DNA from: Pseudomonadota bacterium
GTDB lineage: Bacteria > Desulfobacterota > Desulfovibrionia > Desulfovibrionales > Desulfomicrobiaceae
DNA length: 64,000 bases
Direction of reading: 5' to 3'
NCBI GenBank assembly: GCA_023393525.1
Contig: JAEWKZ010000024.1
Span: 79,356 to 143,355 of the forward strand
Under the pieces are notes generated by a model. It was given only the letters and a program-made list of their open reading frames with translations, was not told the origin of the DNA and made no database searches. The position numbers were made by a program, and so were the translations under genes. Of the stretch, positions 17,871 to 27,596 are shown in pieces (the first letter of the stretch is position 1; every line of letters begins with the position of its first letter).

Positions 17871-18890
17871 TTATTCGGGATGGTCGAAATCGGGGGCGTC
17901 GCCCGGATCGGACGCGCTTGGAGGAGCGAAACGCCTTACCTTGTTCCTGAGATACAGATTCTCCAGAAAAAGAGCCAGATAATCCGCGGCCATATGGGCG
18001 AAGGCCTTGAGCTCTCCCCCGATGACGCGGCTCTCTCGGTCGCCGAAAACCAGAACCCCCCGGCAACGGGTGTGCACCTTCAGGGGAAAGGCCATCAGGG
18101 TGTTCAGCACCGGGCCGGGAATGTCGCGCCCGAAAAGGGGCGTACGGCCCAGTTCGCTTTTCCCGTCACCGAAGAAGACCGGCTGGTTCTTCTTGAAGAC
18201 CCAGCCCAAAAGCCCGCTGCCCGTACTGAAAGACTGCCGGACATTGAAGTTTTCCGGCATGAACGGCTTGTTGCTCCCTTCGAGGAGATAGTTGTTCCCC
18301 CACTCGTCGCTGACCACCAGAAAGGCGTACTCGTATCCGCTGGCCCCGGCCAGCAGCGCCAGGTAACGGTTCAGGAACTCCGTCCATTTGGGATGCGCCT
18401 CGCGCAGGGCGTAGACCTGCTGCAAGACACGGTACAGCGCCTGTTCGCGGCTACAGACTCCGCCTTCGCCCACATCGGCGATGACCGCGGCCACGGCCTG
18501 GGCAAAGAGGGCCAGCACGCGCTGATCCTTGGAGGTGAAGGCATAGGTCTTCTTGCTGTCCATGCACAACGCCCCGGCCCCTCCGGGCAGGGGACAGCCC
18601 ACGAAGACCTTGATCTGCTCGTCCTGCTCCGAACCGTAATATCCGAGGAACGTGTTTTTCTCGTCGAACTTCTCGACCACGAGCGGCGAATTGTTCTTGA
18701 GAATCCAGCCCACCAGGCCCTGGCCCTGGGCGATGGCCATGCCCTTGCGGATGGAGTCGCCGAGGCTGAAGGCCGAGACAAGATCGAAAGCCCCGTCGGC
18801 GTTGCGGCAAAAGAGGACCACCGAGTAGGCGTCGAAAACGCTGCCGATGCTCTCCAGCAATCTGTCCAGGGATGGATATTTCATGGTCAT
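17871..18890 (-). CDS. Two-GAF-domain protein upstream of mreB
   Basis: A 339-residue soluble protein without signal peptide or output domain. Residues ~5-140 and ~165-325 each read as a GAF domain: both halves repeat a GQGLVGWILKNNSPLVV / GSGLLGWVFKKNQPVFF element and end in a short strand-helix (FAQAVAAVIADV and FAHMAADYLALFL). The first domain has a clustered Cys-containing loop VGCPLPGGAGALCMD. I start at the ATG at 18890; an ATG two codons later is possible. It ends 26 bp before mreB and may be cotranscribed with it. Ligand and function are unknown. Confidence 0.8.
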   Translation of the reverse strand: MTMKYPSLDRLLESIGSVFDAYSVVLFCRNADGAFDLVSAFSLGDSIRKGMAIAQGQGLVGWILKNNSPLVVEKFDEKNTFLGYYGSEQDEQIKVFVGCPLPGGAGALCMDSKKTYAFTSKDQRVLALFAQAVAAVIADVGEGGVCSREQALYRVLQQVYALREAHPKWTEFLNRYLALLAGASGYEYAFLVVSDEWGNNYLLEGSNKPFMPENFNVRQSFSTGSGLLGWVFKKNQPVFFGDGKSELGRTPLFGRDIPGPVLNTLMAFPLKVHTRCRGVLVFGDRESRVIGGELKAFAHMAADYLALFLENLYLRNKVRRFAPPSASDPGDAPDFDHPE

Positions 18891-19090
18891 GGGATAATCG
18901 CTCGCAACACGGGGTCGGGATCGGGGCCGCACGCCGCCGCAAGGACTCGTACATACAGGGAACGGCCAAGCGCTTCAACCTCCGGACCGACCTGCGGCAC
19001 AAGCTGAAAATGATGTTTACTGACAGCGCAAAACATGAAAAATAGTCTACACACTACCGTAACAAACACAATGAGATAGTTGGCATCCGC

Positions 19091-20803
19091 ATGAAATGGC
19101 AAACCGCGTTTTCCGCAATCGAGTCCTTCAAATCCTTGAAAACCGGACACCTGCTGCCGAAAGCCCCTTTGCGCGATCTGGATGGACTGCGGCGCTTCCT
19201 GGATTTTATCCACGTCAAATTCTGCCTGCTCAAACCCTTCGCGGAAAACAAAGGCTACCCCCTGGTCGAAGCCAGGGACCTGCTTCCCTCCTTCGAGCCG
19301 TCCCTGACCGAATTCCACGAACTGCCGGGCTTCTCCATGGTCGCCCTGGAGAGGCCCCTGGACTACTTCAACGAAATTTTCCAGTTCGACCTGCTGCACA
19401 CCTGCCGCGACCCCGACACCCGGGTGCAGGGGGACAGCTGCGTGCTGGAGGCATCCTTGCAAGGCAGAAACCAGAACTGCTTCCTGGCCCACATGTCCAG
19501 GGAAATGCGCGAGGAGTTCAAGGCGGCCGCCAGCGACCACTATCTCTCCGACATCGCCTCCTATTCCCTGCTCATCGGCTTCCTGGCCCGCATGGACCGC
19601 GCCCACGTCCTGTCCCTGGACCGCGACGGGCAATTCTACCTGTCCGGGATCTACGCGTCCCTGCCCTCGGATCTGGACACCGAACTCAAGCGCTTCGGGC
19701 TCAAGGCCCGCAAGTTCAGGCCGGGCGACAACTATCTGTACGAGACAAACCGCGAATTCATGTACCAGTTCCTGATGGAGCTGTACGGCTACCCCATCTC
19801 GTCGGAGCGCAGGACCTCGGCCGCCATCTTCGCCCGGCGCCTGCACAAGGCGGGCGAAAAATTCCTGATCAAGGCCCTGGGACAGTCGGACCGGACCCTG
19901 ACCTCGATTTTCAGCACGCAGACCGGGCACGCCTATCCGCGCGTGGAGAAAATCGCCCTGGTTCCCGTGGAGACGCAAGGCGCGGAAGTGCGCGCGCAGC
20001 TGGAGCAGGGGGGATTCTTCCTCGACCGCAAGCGGCGCGCCGTGATCCTGAGGGTGGTGTACCGCCAGCACAAGTTCGACCTCAACAACGTCCGCCAGGA
20101 CCGCGCCCTGTCCGTCTGGAGGCAGGAGATCATCCACCCCCTCACAGGGGAAGTCTGCACGACCGTCAATCTGCTCAAAGACACCTACACCATGAGCCTC
20201 AAGCTCAACGACATCGTGCGCGGCGAATTCATCGGCAAGGTGGTCTACAAGAAAAACGACATCGTCGAAAACACCGACACCCACGAAAAGCGCCTCAAAT
20301 TCCTGCATGCATGGCTGACCAAGCATCAGCGCCGCATGATCGGCTATTCCGATGAATTCTACGCCGAAATCGTGCGCGTGCTGGACGGCTATCTGGCCGA
20401 TCCCGCCATGGCCGAGGAATTCGGCGACCTGCACGACCTGTATCAGGAAGTCTGGACCACCTACAGCTACATCAAGCAGGCCAGGAAAATCAGGGAGCTC
20501 GAAGAGCTGAAGGACCGCTCCATCAAGGGCAAAAAAATAGGCTATCTGGAAGCGTTGACCCTGACTACGGCGATCCTGGCCGACCTCAAGTTCGAATTTT
20601 CCCATTATTTCGATCCCTTGGTATCCAAGGCCATTTTCTTTTCCGAGTCGATCCTCAATGATCGCTATCTGATCCGCTCCTACGTGACCCCCAAGGAGGA
20701 CCAGCTGACCGAAAACGGCCAGAAGATCAGGAAGCTGTACCGCAGACTGGTCTCCCTGGTTGACGAACTCAAAGCCATACGCAAGACGAAAGCCGATGCG
20801 TAA
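19091..20803 (+). CDS. Conserved-looking protein of unknown function (570 aa)
   Basis: I do not recognise this protein. It is 570 residues, soluble, with no signal peptide, no membrane helix and no familiar nucleotide-binding motif. Composition is balanced and rich in Phe, Tyr, Lys and Leu, unlike the Gly/Gln/His-rich antisense frame, so the plus frame is the real gene. A central part (~290-350) has alternating strand patterns with Arg-rich turns (FFLDRKRRAVILRVVYRQH). The C-terminal half is helical with charged repeats (KQARKIRELEELKDRS). It is divergent from the GAF gene, has a weak ribosome site, and is followed 31 bp later by gcvT. Confidence 0.8.
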   Translation: MKWQTAFSAIESFKSLKTGHLLPKAPLRDLDGLRRFLDFIHVKFCLLKPFAENKGYPLVEARDLLPSFEPSLTEFHELPGFSMVALERPLDYFNEIFQFDLLHTCRDPDTRVQGDSCVLEASLQGRNQNCFLAHMSREMREEFKAAASDHYLSDIASYSLLIGFLARMDRAHVLSLDRDGQFYLSGIYASLPSDLDTELKRFGLKARKFRPGDNYLYETNREFMYQFLMELYGYPISSERRTSAAIFARRLHKAGEKFLIKALGQSDRTLTSIFSTQTGHAYPRVEKIALVPVETQGAEVRAQLEQGGFFLDRKRRAVILRVVYRQHKFDLNNVRQDRALSVWRQEIIHPLTGEVCTTVNLLKDTYTMSLKLNDIVRGEFIGKVVYKKNDIVENTDTHEKRLKFLHAWLTKHQRRMIGYSDEFYAEIVRVLDGYLADPAMAEEFGDLHDLYQEVWTTYSYIKQARKIRELEELKDRSIKGKKIGYLEALTLTTAILADLKFEFSHYFDPLVSKAIFFSESILNDRYLIRSYVTPKEDQLTENGQKIRKLYRRLVSLVDELKAIRKTKADA

Positions 20804-20834
20804 CCCCACAACCATCTAACAGCGGGAAACACCT

Positions 20835-21917
20835 ATGTCCGAACTGCTGACCACCCCACTTCACGCCTGGCACAAGAACAACGGGGCCAGAATGGTCCCT
20901 TTCGCGGGCTGGGACATGCCTGTCCAATACGCGGGAATCCTTGAGGAACACAAACACACCCGTTCCAAGGCCTCCATTTTCGACATCTCCCACATGGGAG
21001 AGTTCCTGCTCGAAGGCCCCGGCGCCACAGAGGCCCTGGCCCGGCTCGCGACCCACAACCTGGCCACCCTGGCTCCGGGCAAATGCCGCTACGGCTTTCT
21101 GCTGAACGAAAAGGGAGGCGTGCTCGACGACCTCATCGTCTACCGGCTGGACGCGGAAAAATACATGCTCGTGGTCAACGGAGCGTGCATCGATTCCGAC
21201 TTCGAGTGGATAAAAAGCCACCTCCCCGCCGGCCTGAACCTGGTCAACCAGAGCTTCGACATCGCCAAGATCGACCTGCAGGGGCCGGAATCCTTCGACG
21301 TGCTGGCCCGGATCATGCCCGGAGACTGGAACAGCCTGGGCTATTTCGGATTCCGCGAGGCGGAGTTCGCCGGATTCACGCTCCTGGTCAGCCGCACGGG
21401 CTACACGGGCGAACTGGGCTGCGAATTCTACCTGCCCTGGGACAAGGCCCAGGTTCTCTGGGACAGGCTCATGGCCGACGAGAGCGTGCGCCCGGCGGGC
21501 CTCGGCGCTCGCGACACCCTGCGCCTGGAGGTGGGCCTGCCCCTCTACGGCCAGGACCTGGACACGGAGCACACCCCGGTGGAAGCGGGCTACGGAGCCA
21601 TGCTCAAGAGCGAGGCCGAGTTCATCGGCAAAGCCGGACTCGACGCCGTGCGCGAAAAACTCATCGGCCTGCGCATCGATGGCCGCCGCAGCGCCCGTCA
21701 TTACGACGAGGTCTACGTCGGTGAAGAAAAGGTCGGCACGGTCACCAGCGGGTCCATCGCGCCGAGCCTCGGTTACTGCGTGGCCATGGCCTACGTCCGC
21801 GCCGACATGGCCGAAGCCCGGACCTTCACGGTCAAAGGGCCGAAGACGACGCTTGATGCCGTGCGCGCGGACATGCCCTTCTACACCGCCGGCACGGCCC
21901 GCAGGAAACTGGCCTAG
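20835..21917 (+). CDS. gcvT: Glycine cleavage system T protein (aminomethyltransferase)
   Basis: GcvT moves the methylene group from the aminomethyl-lipoyl H protein to tetrahydrofolate, releasing ammonia. The 360-residue protein carries TPLHAWHKNNGARMVPFAGWDMPVQY at the start, the folate-site segment DISHMGEFLLEGP, RTGYTGELGCEFYLP and LGARDTLRLEVGLPLYGQDL. H and P proteins are not adjacent here. rsmE starts at the base following its stop codon, so the two are coupled. No glycine riboswitch is visible upstream. Confidence 0.96.
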   Translation: MSELLTTPLHAWHKNNGARMVPFAGWDMPVQYAGILEEHKHTRSKASIFDISHMGEFLLEGPGATEALARLATHNLATLAPGKCRYGFLLNEKGGVLDDLIVYRLDAEKYMLVVNGACIDSDFEWIKSHLPAGLNLVNQSFDIAKIDLQGPESFDVLARIMPGDWNSLGYFGFREAEFAGFTLLVSRTGYTGELGCEFYLPWDKAQVLWDRLMADESVRPAGLGARDTLRLEVGLPLYGQDLDTEHTPVEAGYGAMLKSEAEFIGKAGLDAVREKLIGLRIDGRRSARHYDEVYVGEEKVGTVTSGSIAPSLGYCVAMAYVRADMAEARTFTVKGPKTTLDAVRADMPFYTAGTARRKLA

Positions 21918-22652
21918 ATGGCGCGCCTGAATTCCTTCTATCTGGCTCCCGCCCTGTGGCGGGAGCCTTTTTCCCTCGACGGGGAGGAGTTTCACCACGC
22001 GAGCCGCGTGCTGCGGGCCAAGGCCGGAGACACGCTCCGCCTGTTCGACGGCCAGGGACGGTGGGGCATTTTCACCATCGAGGAGCTGTCCAAAAAGAAC
22101 GCCCTTCTGCGGCGGGTGTCGGAACAGACGGAGCCCGCGCCACTCAGGCCGCTGATCCTGGCCGTGGGCTGGTCCAAGAACCTCAGACGGGGCTTTTTGC
22201 TGGAAAAGGCGGTGGAACTCGGCGCGGCGGAGGTCTGGTTCTGGCAGGCCGTGCGCTCCCAGGGCGATGTGCCGGAAGAAGGCAAGGAAGGCTGGGAGCG
22301 GCAGCTCGTCTCGGCGGCCAAGCAATGCGGCGCCTGCCGGCTGCCATGCATCCGGACGTTTCGCGGTCCCGCCGAGGTCGTCCACGCCGCTGCCGGCCTG
22401 GGCTCCCGGGTGCTGTGCTGGGAGCGGGAAGAAAACGGATTCGTCGATCCCGCGCTGCTGGCCGATTCCCGGGGCAGCATCGCGGTGCTGGGACCCGAGG
22501 GCGGGCTGGAGGCCCGGGAAGCCGACCTTTTCCGCGAGCACGGATTCATCCCGGCGGGGCTTGGCCCGCGCATCCTGCGCTTCGAGACGGCCGCAGTCCT
22601 GGTGCTGTCACTGCATCTGTGGGCCGCGCAAAAGCCGCCCCGGGCCTTCTAA
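21918..22652 (+). CDS. rsmE: 16S rRNA (uracil-1498-N3)-methyltransferase
   Basis: RsmE is a SPOUT (knotted) methyltransferase that methylates U1498 in the small subunit. The 244 residues have an N-terminal PUA-like part (FYLAPALWREPFSLDGEEFHHASRVLRAKAGD) and the C-terminal knot with LAVGWSKNLRRGFLLEKAVELG, VLGPEGGLEAREADLF and LGPRILRFETAAVL. It starts directly after the gcvT stop. Its TAA overlaps the opposite-strand stop of the DUF3482 GTPase gene by 4 bp. Confidence 0.95.
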   Translation: MARLNSFYLAPALWREPFSLDGEEFHHASRVLRAKAGDTLRLFDGQGRWGIFTIEELSKKNALLRRVSEQTEPAPLRPLILAVGWSKNLRRGFLLEKAVELGAAEVWFWQAVRSQGDVPEEGKEGWERQLVSAAKQCGACRLPCIRTFRGPAEVVHAAAGLGSRVLCWEREENGFVDPALLADSRGSIAVLGPEGGLEAREADLFREHGFIPAGLGPRILRFETAAVLVLSLHLWAAQKPPRAF

Positions 22653-24055
22653 AGCCTGGACATCCGCTCCAGTTCCTCTTCCAGCAAACGGCGCATGTCC
22701 ATCTCCAGGGCCGCGCTTTTGACGTCGTCATCCCCTGTGGCGGCCTTGAAGAATTCCGCGCACAGCCCACGCATCTCCCGGCTCCAGGTGCTGGTGAACC
22801 CCTGCTTGCCCCCCTCGTCCAGAGCCGGAGGCGAAAAATCTCCGCCCTGCCAGGCGTGGGACCAGTGGATCACGTACCAGTAGTGCAGAAGAAAGCGGTC
22901 CAAGAGCACAAAGATCCACTGCACCGTGTCCAGCGGCCCGACCTGCACGCTGCGCCTCCCGATGCCCAGTCCCAGGAGCTTGCCCCGCACCAGCCGCTCG
23001 CCCTGGAACAGGGCCGCGAGTCCGGCGGCGGCGCCGCCCACGGTGGCGAAAAGCCCCAGGCTGCTGCCCAGCGTGGCCAGGTCCAGGGCCACTCCGGCCG
23101 CGCCTCCGGCGGCCACGGCCGCGGCCACGAGCTTGGCCCGGCTCAGCCCGAAAACGGTCCAGGTGGTGCGCGAAAAGAGATCCTGACGCAGCACGGACTG
23201 CTCCGGCAATTCGAAGGAGCGTCGATCATGGCGGAACTGCCGGCAGACCTGCTCGTGCAGCCGCTCCTCCTCCTGCCGGATGGCTCCTTCCAGACGATGG
23301 ACGAGACGGGCCTCCACCTCGGCCCTGGCTCCCGGGTCGGCCAGAGGCGCGGTCTCGGACATGCCCAGCACGCGCCGCAGAAAGGAGCAGGCCAGGGCCG
23401 CGCATTCCGCATTCCTGCGCCGCCAGTCGCGGGCAAAGACATCCACCACCAATCCCAGCGCGTCCTCCCAATCCTGTTCCAGGGCGCGCAGGCTTTCGAG
23501 CAGGCGCATGCGCTCGGCGAAGGTCGCGCTCAAGGCATTGAACGTGCGCACCATGTTGAAATGCCTGCGCAGTTCGGCCTTCCACTCTTCCAGAAACTGC
23601 TCTTCCCCGGTCTTGCAGTTCAGAATGGCCATGCGCGGGCTGCCGGTCAGACGCAGAATCTCCATCTCGGCCTTGTCCACCTGCCGCAGCGGGCGCGAAG
23701 CGTCGAGCACGTAGATGATTCCGGCGCCGTCCCGCACCGGGGAAAGCAGCTCGCATTCATGGGCCATGCCCGGATCATCCTTGAATTCGTCCAGAAAGGC
23801 CGAAAGAGCCTCGCCCTCCGAGCCCCGGAACTTGCGCATCCAGCCCAGGGTCTGCACGGGATTCTGGAAGCCGGGGGTGTCCACGAAGGCGATGACCTCC
23901 CGGCCGTCGATGCTGACCGGATAGGTCATGGACCGCACGGTCTCCCCGGGCCTGGGGCTGATGCGAATCCGGTCGTTTTCGACCAGGGTGGCCACCACGG
24001 AGGATTTTCCTTCGTTGGGATGGCCGATGACGGCAAAAATGGGGATGATGGTCAT
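22649..24055 (-). CDS. GTPase with DUF3482 domain
   Basis: An Era/MnmE-like GTPase fused to a DUF3482 region; function unknown. From the ATG at 24055 the product has 468 residues. The G1 loop is GHPNEGKSS at ~9-17, G3 is VDTPGFQNP, and a G4-like NCKTGEE replaces the usual NKxD. After the G domain comes a charged helical region, then from about residue 310 Gly/Ala-rich hydrophobic segments (VAAAVAAGGAAGVALDLATLG) that may insert into or contact the membrane, and an acidic C-terminus. Its ATG overlaps the stop of the DUF2868 gene (ATGA). This pairing recurs in other proteobacteria. Confidence 0.85.
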   Translation of the reverse strand: MTIIPIFAVIGHPNEGKSSVVATLVENDRIRISPRPGETVRSMTYPVSIDGREVIAFVDTPGFQNPVQTLGWMRKFRGSEGEALSAFLDEFKDDPGMAHECELLSPVRDGAGIIYVLDASRPLRQVDKAEMEILRLTGSPRMAILNCKTGEEQFLEEWKAELRRHFNMVRTFNALSATFAERMRLLESLRALEQDWEDALGLVVDVFARDWRRRNAECAALACSFLRRVLGMSETAPLADPGARAEVEARLVHRLEGAIRQEEERLHEQVCRQFRHDRRSFELPEQSVLRQDLFSRTTWTVFGLSRAKLVAAAVAAGGAAGVALDLATLGSSLGLFATVGGAAAGLAALFQGERLVRGKLLGLGIGRRSVQVGPLDTVQWIFVLLDRFLLHYWYVIHWSHAWQGGDFSPPALDEGGKQGFTSTWSREMRGLCAEFFKAATGDDDVKSAALEMDMRRLLEEELERMSRL

Positions 24056-25539
24056 AGATCGGCTCCAAAAATATCCACGCGCAACGGGGCCAGCTGTCCC
24101 ACCGCATCGGCCCAGACCTCCCGCTCGGCCGCGGTGGGCGCGGTCAGCCAGTTTCCACCGCCGGGACGGCCGCACAGCACCAGCACGAGGCTGCGCCCCG
24201 GCTCCTGTCCGAGCAGCGTCAGGGCGAGCAGATTCTCCCGGATGGGAGGTTGCCACGCCTCGACGAGCACCACGAAGCGCTCGTGGCCTCCGATCCATTC
24301 AAAACCGGAGCATTGGGCCAGGGCCTGCCGGACATTCTCGGGGTCCAGGCTGAAAGGAAGCATCCTTGGATCGGGATACCCGCAGACGCGTCGCGTCAAT
24401 TCGGACAGGCGTCCGGCCTCGATGCGGTCGGCGAGTTCCGGCGGCAGGAGCAGCGCGCAACCGACCAAAGCCCCCGGCACCGTGACGGAAAGCGCCATTG
24501 GGGCCTCCCTGGCTGCCTTCAGGGGCAGGGGCGCGGACGGGGCCTCTGCTGTCCTGGCCGAGCCGAGCAAGGGTGCCCGCATGCGGTCGACGATGCGGGA
24601 AAGATCGGGATGAACGAAGCCGCGCTCCACGCGGCGCAACATCCAGTGCGCCGAGGCCAGCAGCAAAAGCCTGGGCAGCAGGGCGTAGACCAGCAGGCAC
24701 ATGCACAGAAAAGGCCACCAGGCGACGAGATCCGCGTTGGCCAGGGCCCCCATGCCGTCCTTGAGAATGATGCGGCTGCCCTCGATCTGGGCCAGAGTCG
24801 GCGTCAAGCCCCACTGCGCGGGCAGCCAGGACCACGGCAGCGACAAGACCCCGACCAGGGAATGCATGCCCTGGGCCCCGACCTGCAAGGTCGACTGCCA
24901 GCCGAAGGCCAGGTCGGTCACCGCGACGCTGACAACCAGCCCGGCCAGGGAACCCAGGGCCAGGCAAAAACCGCCCAGATGCGCCAGGCGCAGGCCTTCC
25001 CAGCCAAGCATCCGCGCAGGCCAGCCCCGGCGCAGAAAAAGGGAGCGCGCGAATCCGGCCTGGGGGGACAGGCTGCCGGGCCTGCTCCAGAACAGATTGA
25101 ACAGGGGGCGCAGCGGGATTCCCAGCTCAATTTTGCGCAGTCCCCTGAAGGCCATGAGCCCGGCGGCGAAAATGATGAATCCGACCTGGGGAAAGACGGC
25201 CAGCAGCAGAAAAACGGAGACGTTCACCGGCTCGACTCCGGAATACAGGAGCAGCGCGCGGGTCAGTGAAACGCCCGCCACCATCCCGCCAAGTCCCAGC
25301 GCCAGACGCAGCATGAACAGGATGGAACGCAGCGACCCCGAAGGCAGGCCTTTGTCGTCGGCGCGACGCCTGAACGCCAGCCAGTAGGCGGCATGAAGCG
25401 CCGGGGCCACCGACTCGGCCGTCGCGGCCAATCCTATTTTGCGGTCACGGTCCAGAACCTCCAGGGGTTCGCTGGTCCTGTCCTTTTCCAAGAACCACTC
25501 AAGGTCGAGATAGTCGCCAAGGCGCATGCCGTGTTTCAT
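24052..25539 (-). CDS. DUF2868 membrane protein
   Basis: A 495-residue polytopic membrane protein matching the DUF2868 type. After a charged N-terminus (~1-60) come paired hydrophobic segments at ~70-95, ~105-130, ~190-215 and ~280-300, then a soluble C-terminal third with DPRMLPFSLDPE and a final block FVVLVEAWQPPIRENL resembling a nucleotide-domain strand. The start is set at the ATG at 25539 with AAGG nine bases upstream; four codons later another ATG is possible. It is translationally coupled to the DUF3482 GTPase, so the two probably form a membrane GTPase complex (inference). Confidence 0.8.
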   Translation of the reverse strand: MKHGMRLGDYLDLEWFLEKDRTSEPLEVLDRDRKIGLAATAESVAPALHAAYWLAFRRRADDKGLPSGSLRSILFMLRLALGLGGMVAGVSLTRALLLYSGVEPVNVSVFLLLAVFPQVGFIIFAAGLMAFRGLRKIELGIPLRPLFNLFWSRPGSLSPQAGFARSLFLRRGWPARMLGWEGLRLAHLGGFCLALGSLAGLVVSVAVTDLAFGWQSTLQVGAQGMHSLVGVLSLPWSWLPAQWGLTPTLAQIEGSRIILKDGMGALANADLVAWWPFLCMCLLVYALLPRLLLLASAHWMLRRVERGFVHPDLSRIVDRMRAPLLGSARTAEAPSAPLPLKAAREAPMALSVTVPGALVGCALLLPPELADRIEAGRLSELTRRVCGYPDPRMLPFSLDPENVRQALAQCSGFEWIGGHERFVVLVEAWQPPIRENLLALTLLGQEPGRSLVLVLCGRPGGGNWLTAPTAAEREVWADAVGQLAPLRVDIFGADL

Positions 25540-25698
25540 GAACGAAAGCCTTAGCAGCACGCAGGCCGCTTGGCAAAAGAGACAGAGGCGCAAAATTTGC
25601 GCTCTTGTCAAAAAAACCATGAAAAGCTAGCGTCATGCCTCGACGCGACACGATTCGCAGGCCGCACTTCATTCGCCAACAAAGATCCAGGACTCCGG

Positions 25699-27582
25699 AT
25701 GCTTGCCACTCGCCGCAGTTTGAGCCTGCGACTGATCGTCTCCATGGGGCTTTTGAGCCTTATCGCCAGCACCATCCTCGCGGCAGTCCAACTCCATTTC
25801 AAATACGAAAGCAACATCGCCGCCGTGCGCGAGTCTCTCGACCAGGTGGCCGCCGGCGACCTGGAAAGCATCTCGGCCAGCCTGTGGCAGCTCGACACCA
25901 ATCTGCTCGACATCCAGTTGCAGGGCCTCGTCGCCCGGCCTGCTTTCATCCACGCGTCCATCACCCAGTCCGGCAAGATCCTCGCCCAGGCGGGCCGGGC
26001 CGAGGCCAAACGCTCCATCACGCGTCACTACGACCTGACATTCTCTCTGAGCGGGCAGCCCTACGATCTGGGGCGGCTGGTATTGGTGGCCTCGCTGGAC
26101 GGGATAAGGGCGCAGGTCGGGCGCGAGTTTGTCGATATCCTCGCCGGTCAGGCCGTCGTGGCGCTGATCCTGGCCTCGACCCTGCTCTTTCTCTTCCACC
26201 GCCAGGTGGGCAAGCACTTGCGCCTCCTGGCGACCCAGGTCAGGGATATTTCGCCGGACAACCTGGGCCAGCCCATCGTGCTGAACAAAAAATTCCGCGA
26301 CGACGAGCTCGACCAGGTCACCGCATCCCTGGAAAAAATGCGGTGCGGACTTTCGGAGGCCTTCGGCAAACTCAACCTTGAGATCGAAGAACGGCGCATG
26401 GCCGAGACCCGGCTGTCGTTGGCCAAGGAGCAGGCCGAAAGCGCGACCCAGGCCAAGACCCAGTTCCTGGCCAACATGAGCCACGAAATCCGCACGCCCA
26501 TGAACGGCGTCATGGGCATGCTCCAGCTGGCCATGGAAGATTCGGACCCCGTGGTCATCAGACGCTATCTGGAAACGGCCATGCGTTCCTCGCGCAGCCT
26601 GCTGCGTCTCTTGAACGACATCCTGGACCTTTCCCGCCTGGAGGCCTCCCGCATGCCCGTGGTGGAGGAGCCTTTCAACATCCACGACCTCGTGGACGAA
26701 CTGACGGACAGCTTTCAGGCCGTGGTCCTCGACCGGGGACTGACCCTGAGCAGCACGGTGGACGCGGCCGTGCCCTCGCGACTGCTCGGGGACACGGTGC
26801 GCATCCGTCAAATCCTGACCAACCTCATCGGCAACGCGGTCAAATTCACCATCCGGGGACGGGTCGATATCCGCGTCTCGAGGCTGGCGCCCTACAAATC
26901 AGGCGCGCAACGCATCTATGTCGAAGTCGAAGACACGGGCGTGGGCATCCCCGACCAGGCCCAGTCCGGTCTGTTCGCCCCCTTCGCCCAGGCCGACTCC
27001 ACCCAGACCCGCAAGTTCGAGGGCTCGGGGCTGGGGCTGAGCATCACCCAGCATCTGGTGGTGCTGCTGGGCGGCTCCCTCGCCTTCATGTCCGATGCGC
27101 AAGGGTCGATCTTCGCCGTCTGCCTGCCCCTGCACCAGGCCCCGGCGCAGAGCCCGAAACCCGTCCCCGAGAACGCGTCCGCCGAGAACGCGCCCATGCC
27201 GTCCCTCAAGATACTCGTAGCGGAGGACAACCCCGTGAACAGCCTCATCGCCATGAAATTCCTCGAAGGCATGGGACACGCGCCAAACCTTGCCACCACA
27301 GGGCAAGAGGTCGTCGAACGCATGCGCGAAGAACATTTCGACCTGGTGCTCATGGACATCCAGATGCCGGAAATGGACGGCATGGAGGCGACCCGCGTCA
27401 TCCGCTCCTGGTCCAGGGCGCAGGGCGGGGAGACGCCCATCGTGGCCATGACCGCCCATGCCTTCTCCTCCGACACCGAACGGTTCCTGGCCGCGGGCAT
27501 GAACGGACACCTGGCCAAACCCATCTCGCGCCAGGATCTGGACCGCTGCCTGCGCGCCATGCCGGAGCTGCGTCGGCCATGA
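25699..27582 (+). CDS. Hybrid sensor histidine kinase/response regulator
   Basis: A membrane sensor of 627 residues. Order of parts: membrane helix ~10-30, periplasmic sensor ~31-146, membrane helix ~147-167, HAMP ~168-225, coiled linker, HisKA with phospho-accepting His262 in [15 protein letters not shown], ATPase domain with the N box NLIGNAVKF (~375-383), DTGVGIP and GSGLGLSI, and a C-terminal receiver with Asp553 in [13 protein letters not shown]. No histidine phosphotransfer domain follows, so a separate one must pass the phosphate on. CAGGA stands six bases before the ATG. The stimulus is unknown. Confidence 0.92.
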   Translation: MLATRRSLSLRLIVSMGLLSLIASTILAAVQLHFKYESNIAAVRESLDQVAAGDLESISASLWQLDTNLLDIQLQGLVARPAFIHASITQSGKILAQAGRAEAKRSITRHYDLTFSLSGQPYDLGRLVLVASLDGIRAQVGREFVDILAGQAVVALILASTLLFLFHRQVGKHLRLLATQVRDISPDNLGQPIVLNKKFRDDELDQVTASLEKMRCGLSEAFGKLNLEIEERRMAETRLSLAKEQAESATQAKTQFLANMSHEIRTPMNGVMGMLQLAMEDSDPVVIRRYLETAMRSSRSLLRLLNDILDLSRLEASRMPVVEEPFNIHDLVDELTDSFQAVVLDRGLTLSSTVDAAVPSRLLGDTVRIRQILTNLIGNAVKFTIRGRVDIRVSRLAPYKSGAQRIYVEVEDTGVGIPDQAQSGLFAPFAQADSTQTRKFEGSGLGLSITQHLVVLLGGSLAFMSDAQGSIFAVCLPLHQAPAQSPKPVPENASAENAPMPSLKILVAEDNPVNSLIAMKFLEGMGHAPNLATTGQEVVERMREEHFDLVLMDIQMPEMDGMEATRVIRSWSRAQGGETPIVAMTAHAFSSDTERFLAAGMNGHLAKPISRQDLDRCLRAMPELRRP

Positions 27583-27596
27583 CCGGAGGACACGCC

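Noticed and set aside
18887..20815. Minus-strand open frame of 642 codons
   Set aside because: It is antisense to the 570-residue plus-strand gene; its Gly/Val/Gln/His/Asp-rich composition is that of a high-GC shadow and no motif is visible.
20769..22541. Minus-strand open frame of 590 codons opposite gcvT and rsmE
   Set aside because: Shadow of two well-identified plus-strand genes.
21956..24613. Plus-strand open frame of 885 codons
   Set aside because: It runs across rsmE in another frame and antisense to the GTPase; Arg/Gly/Pro-rich composition and no motif.
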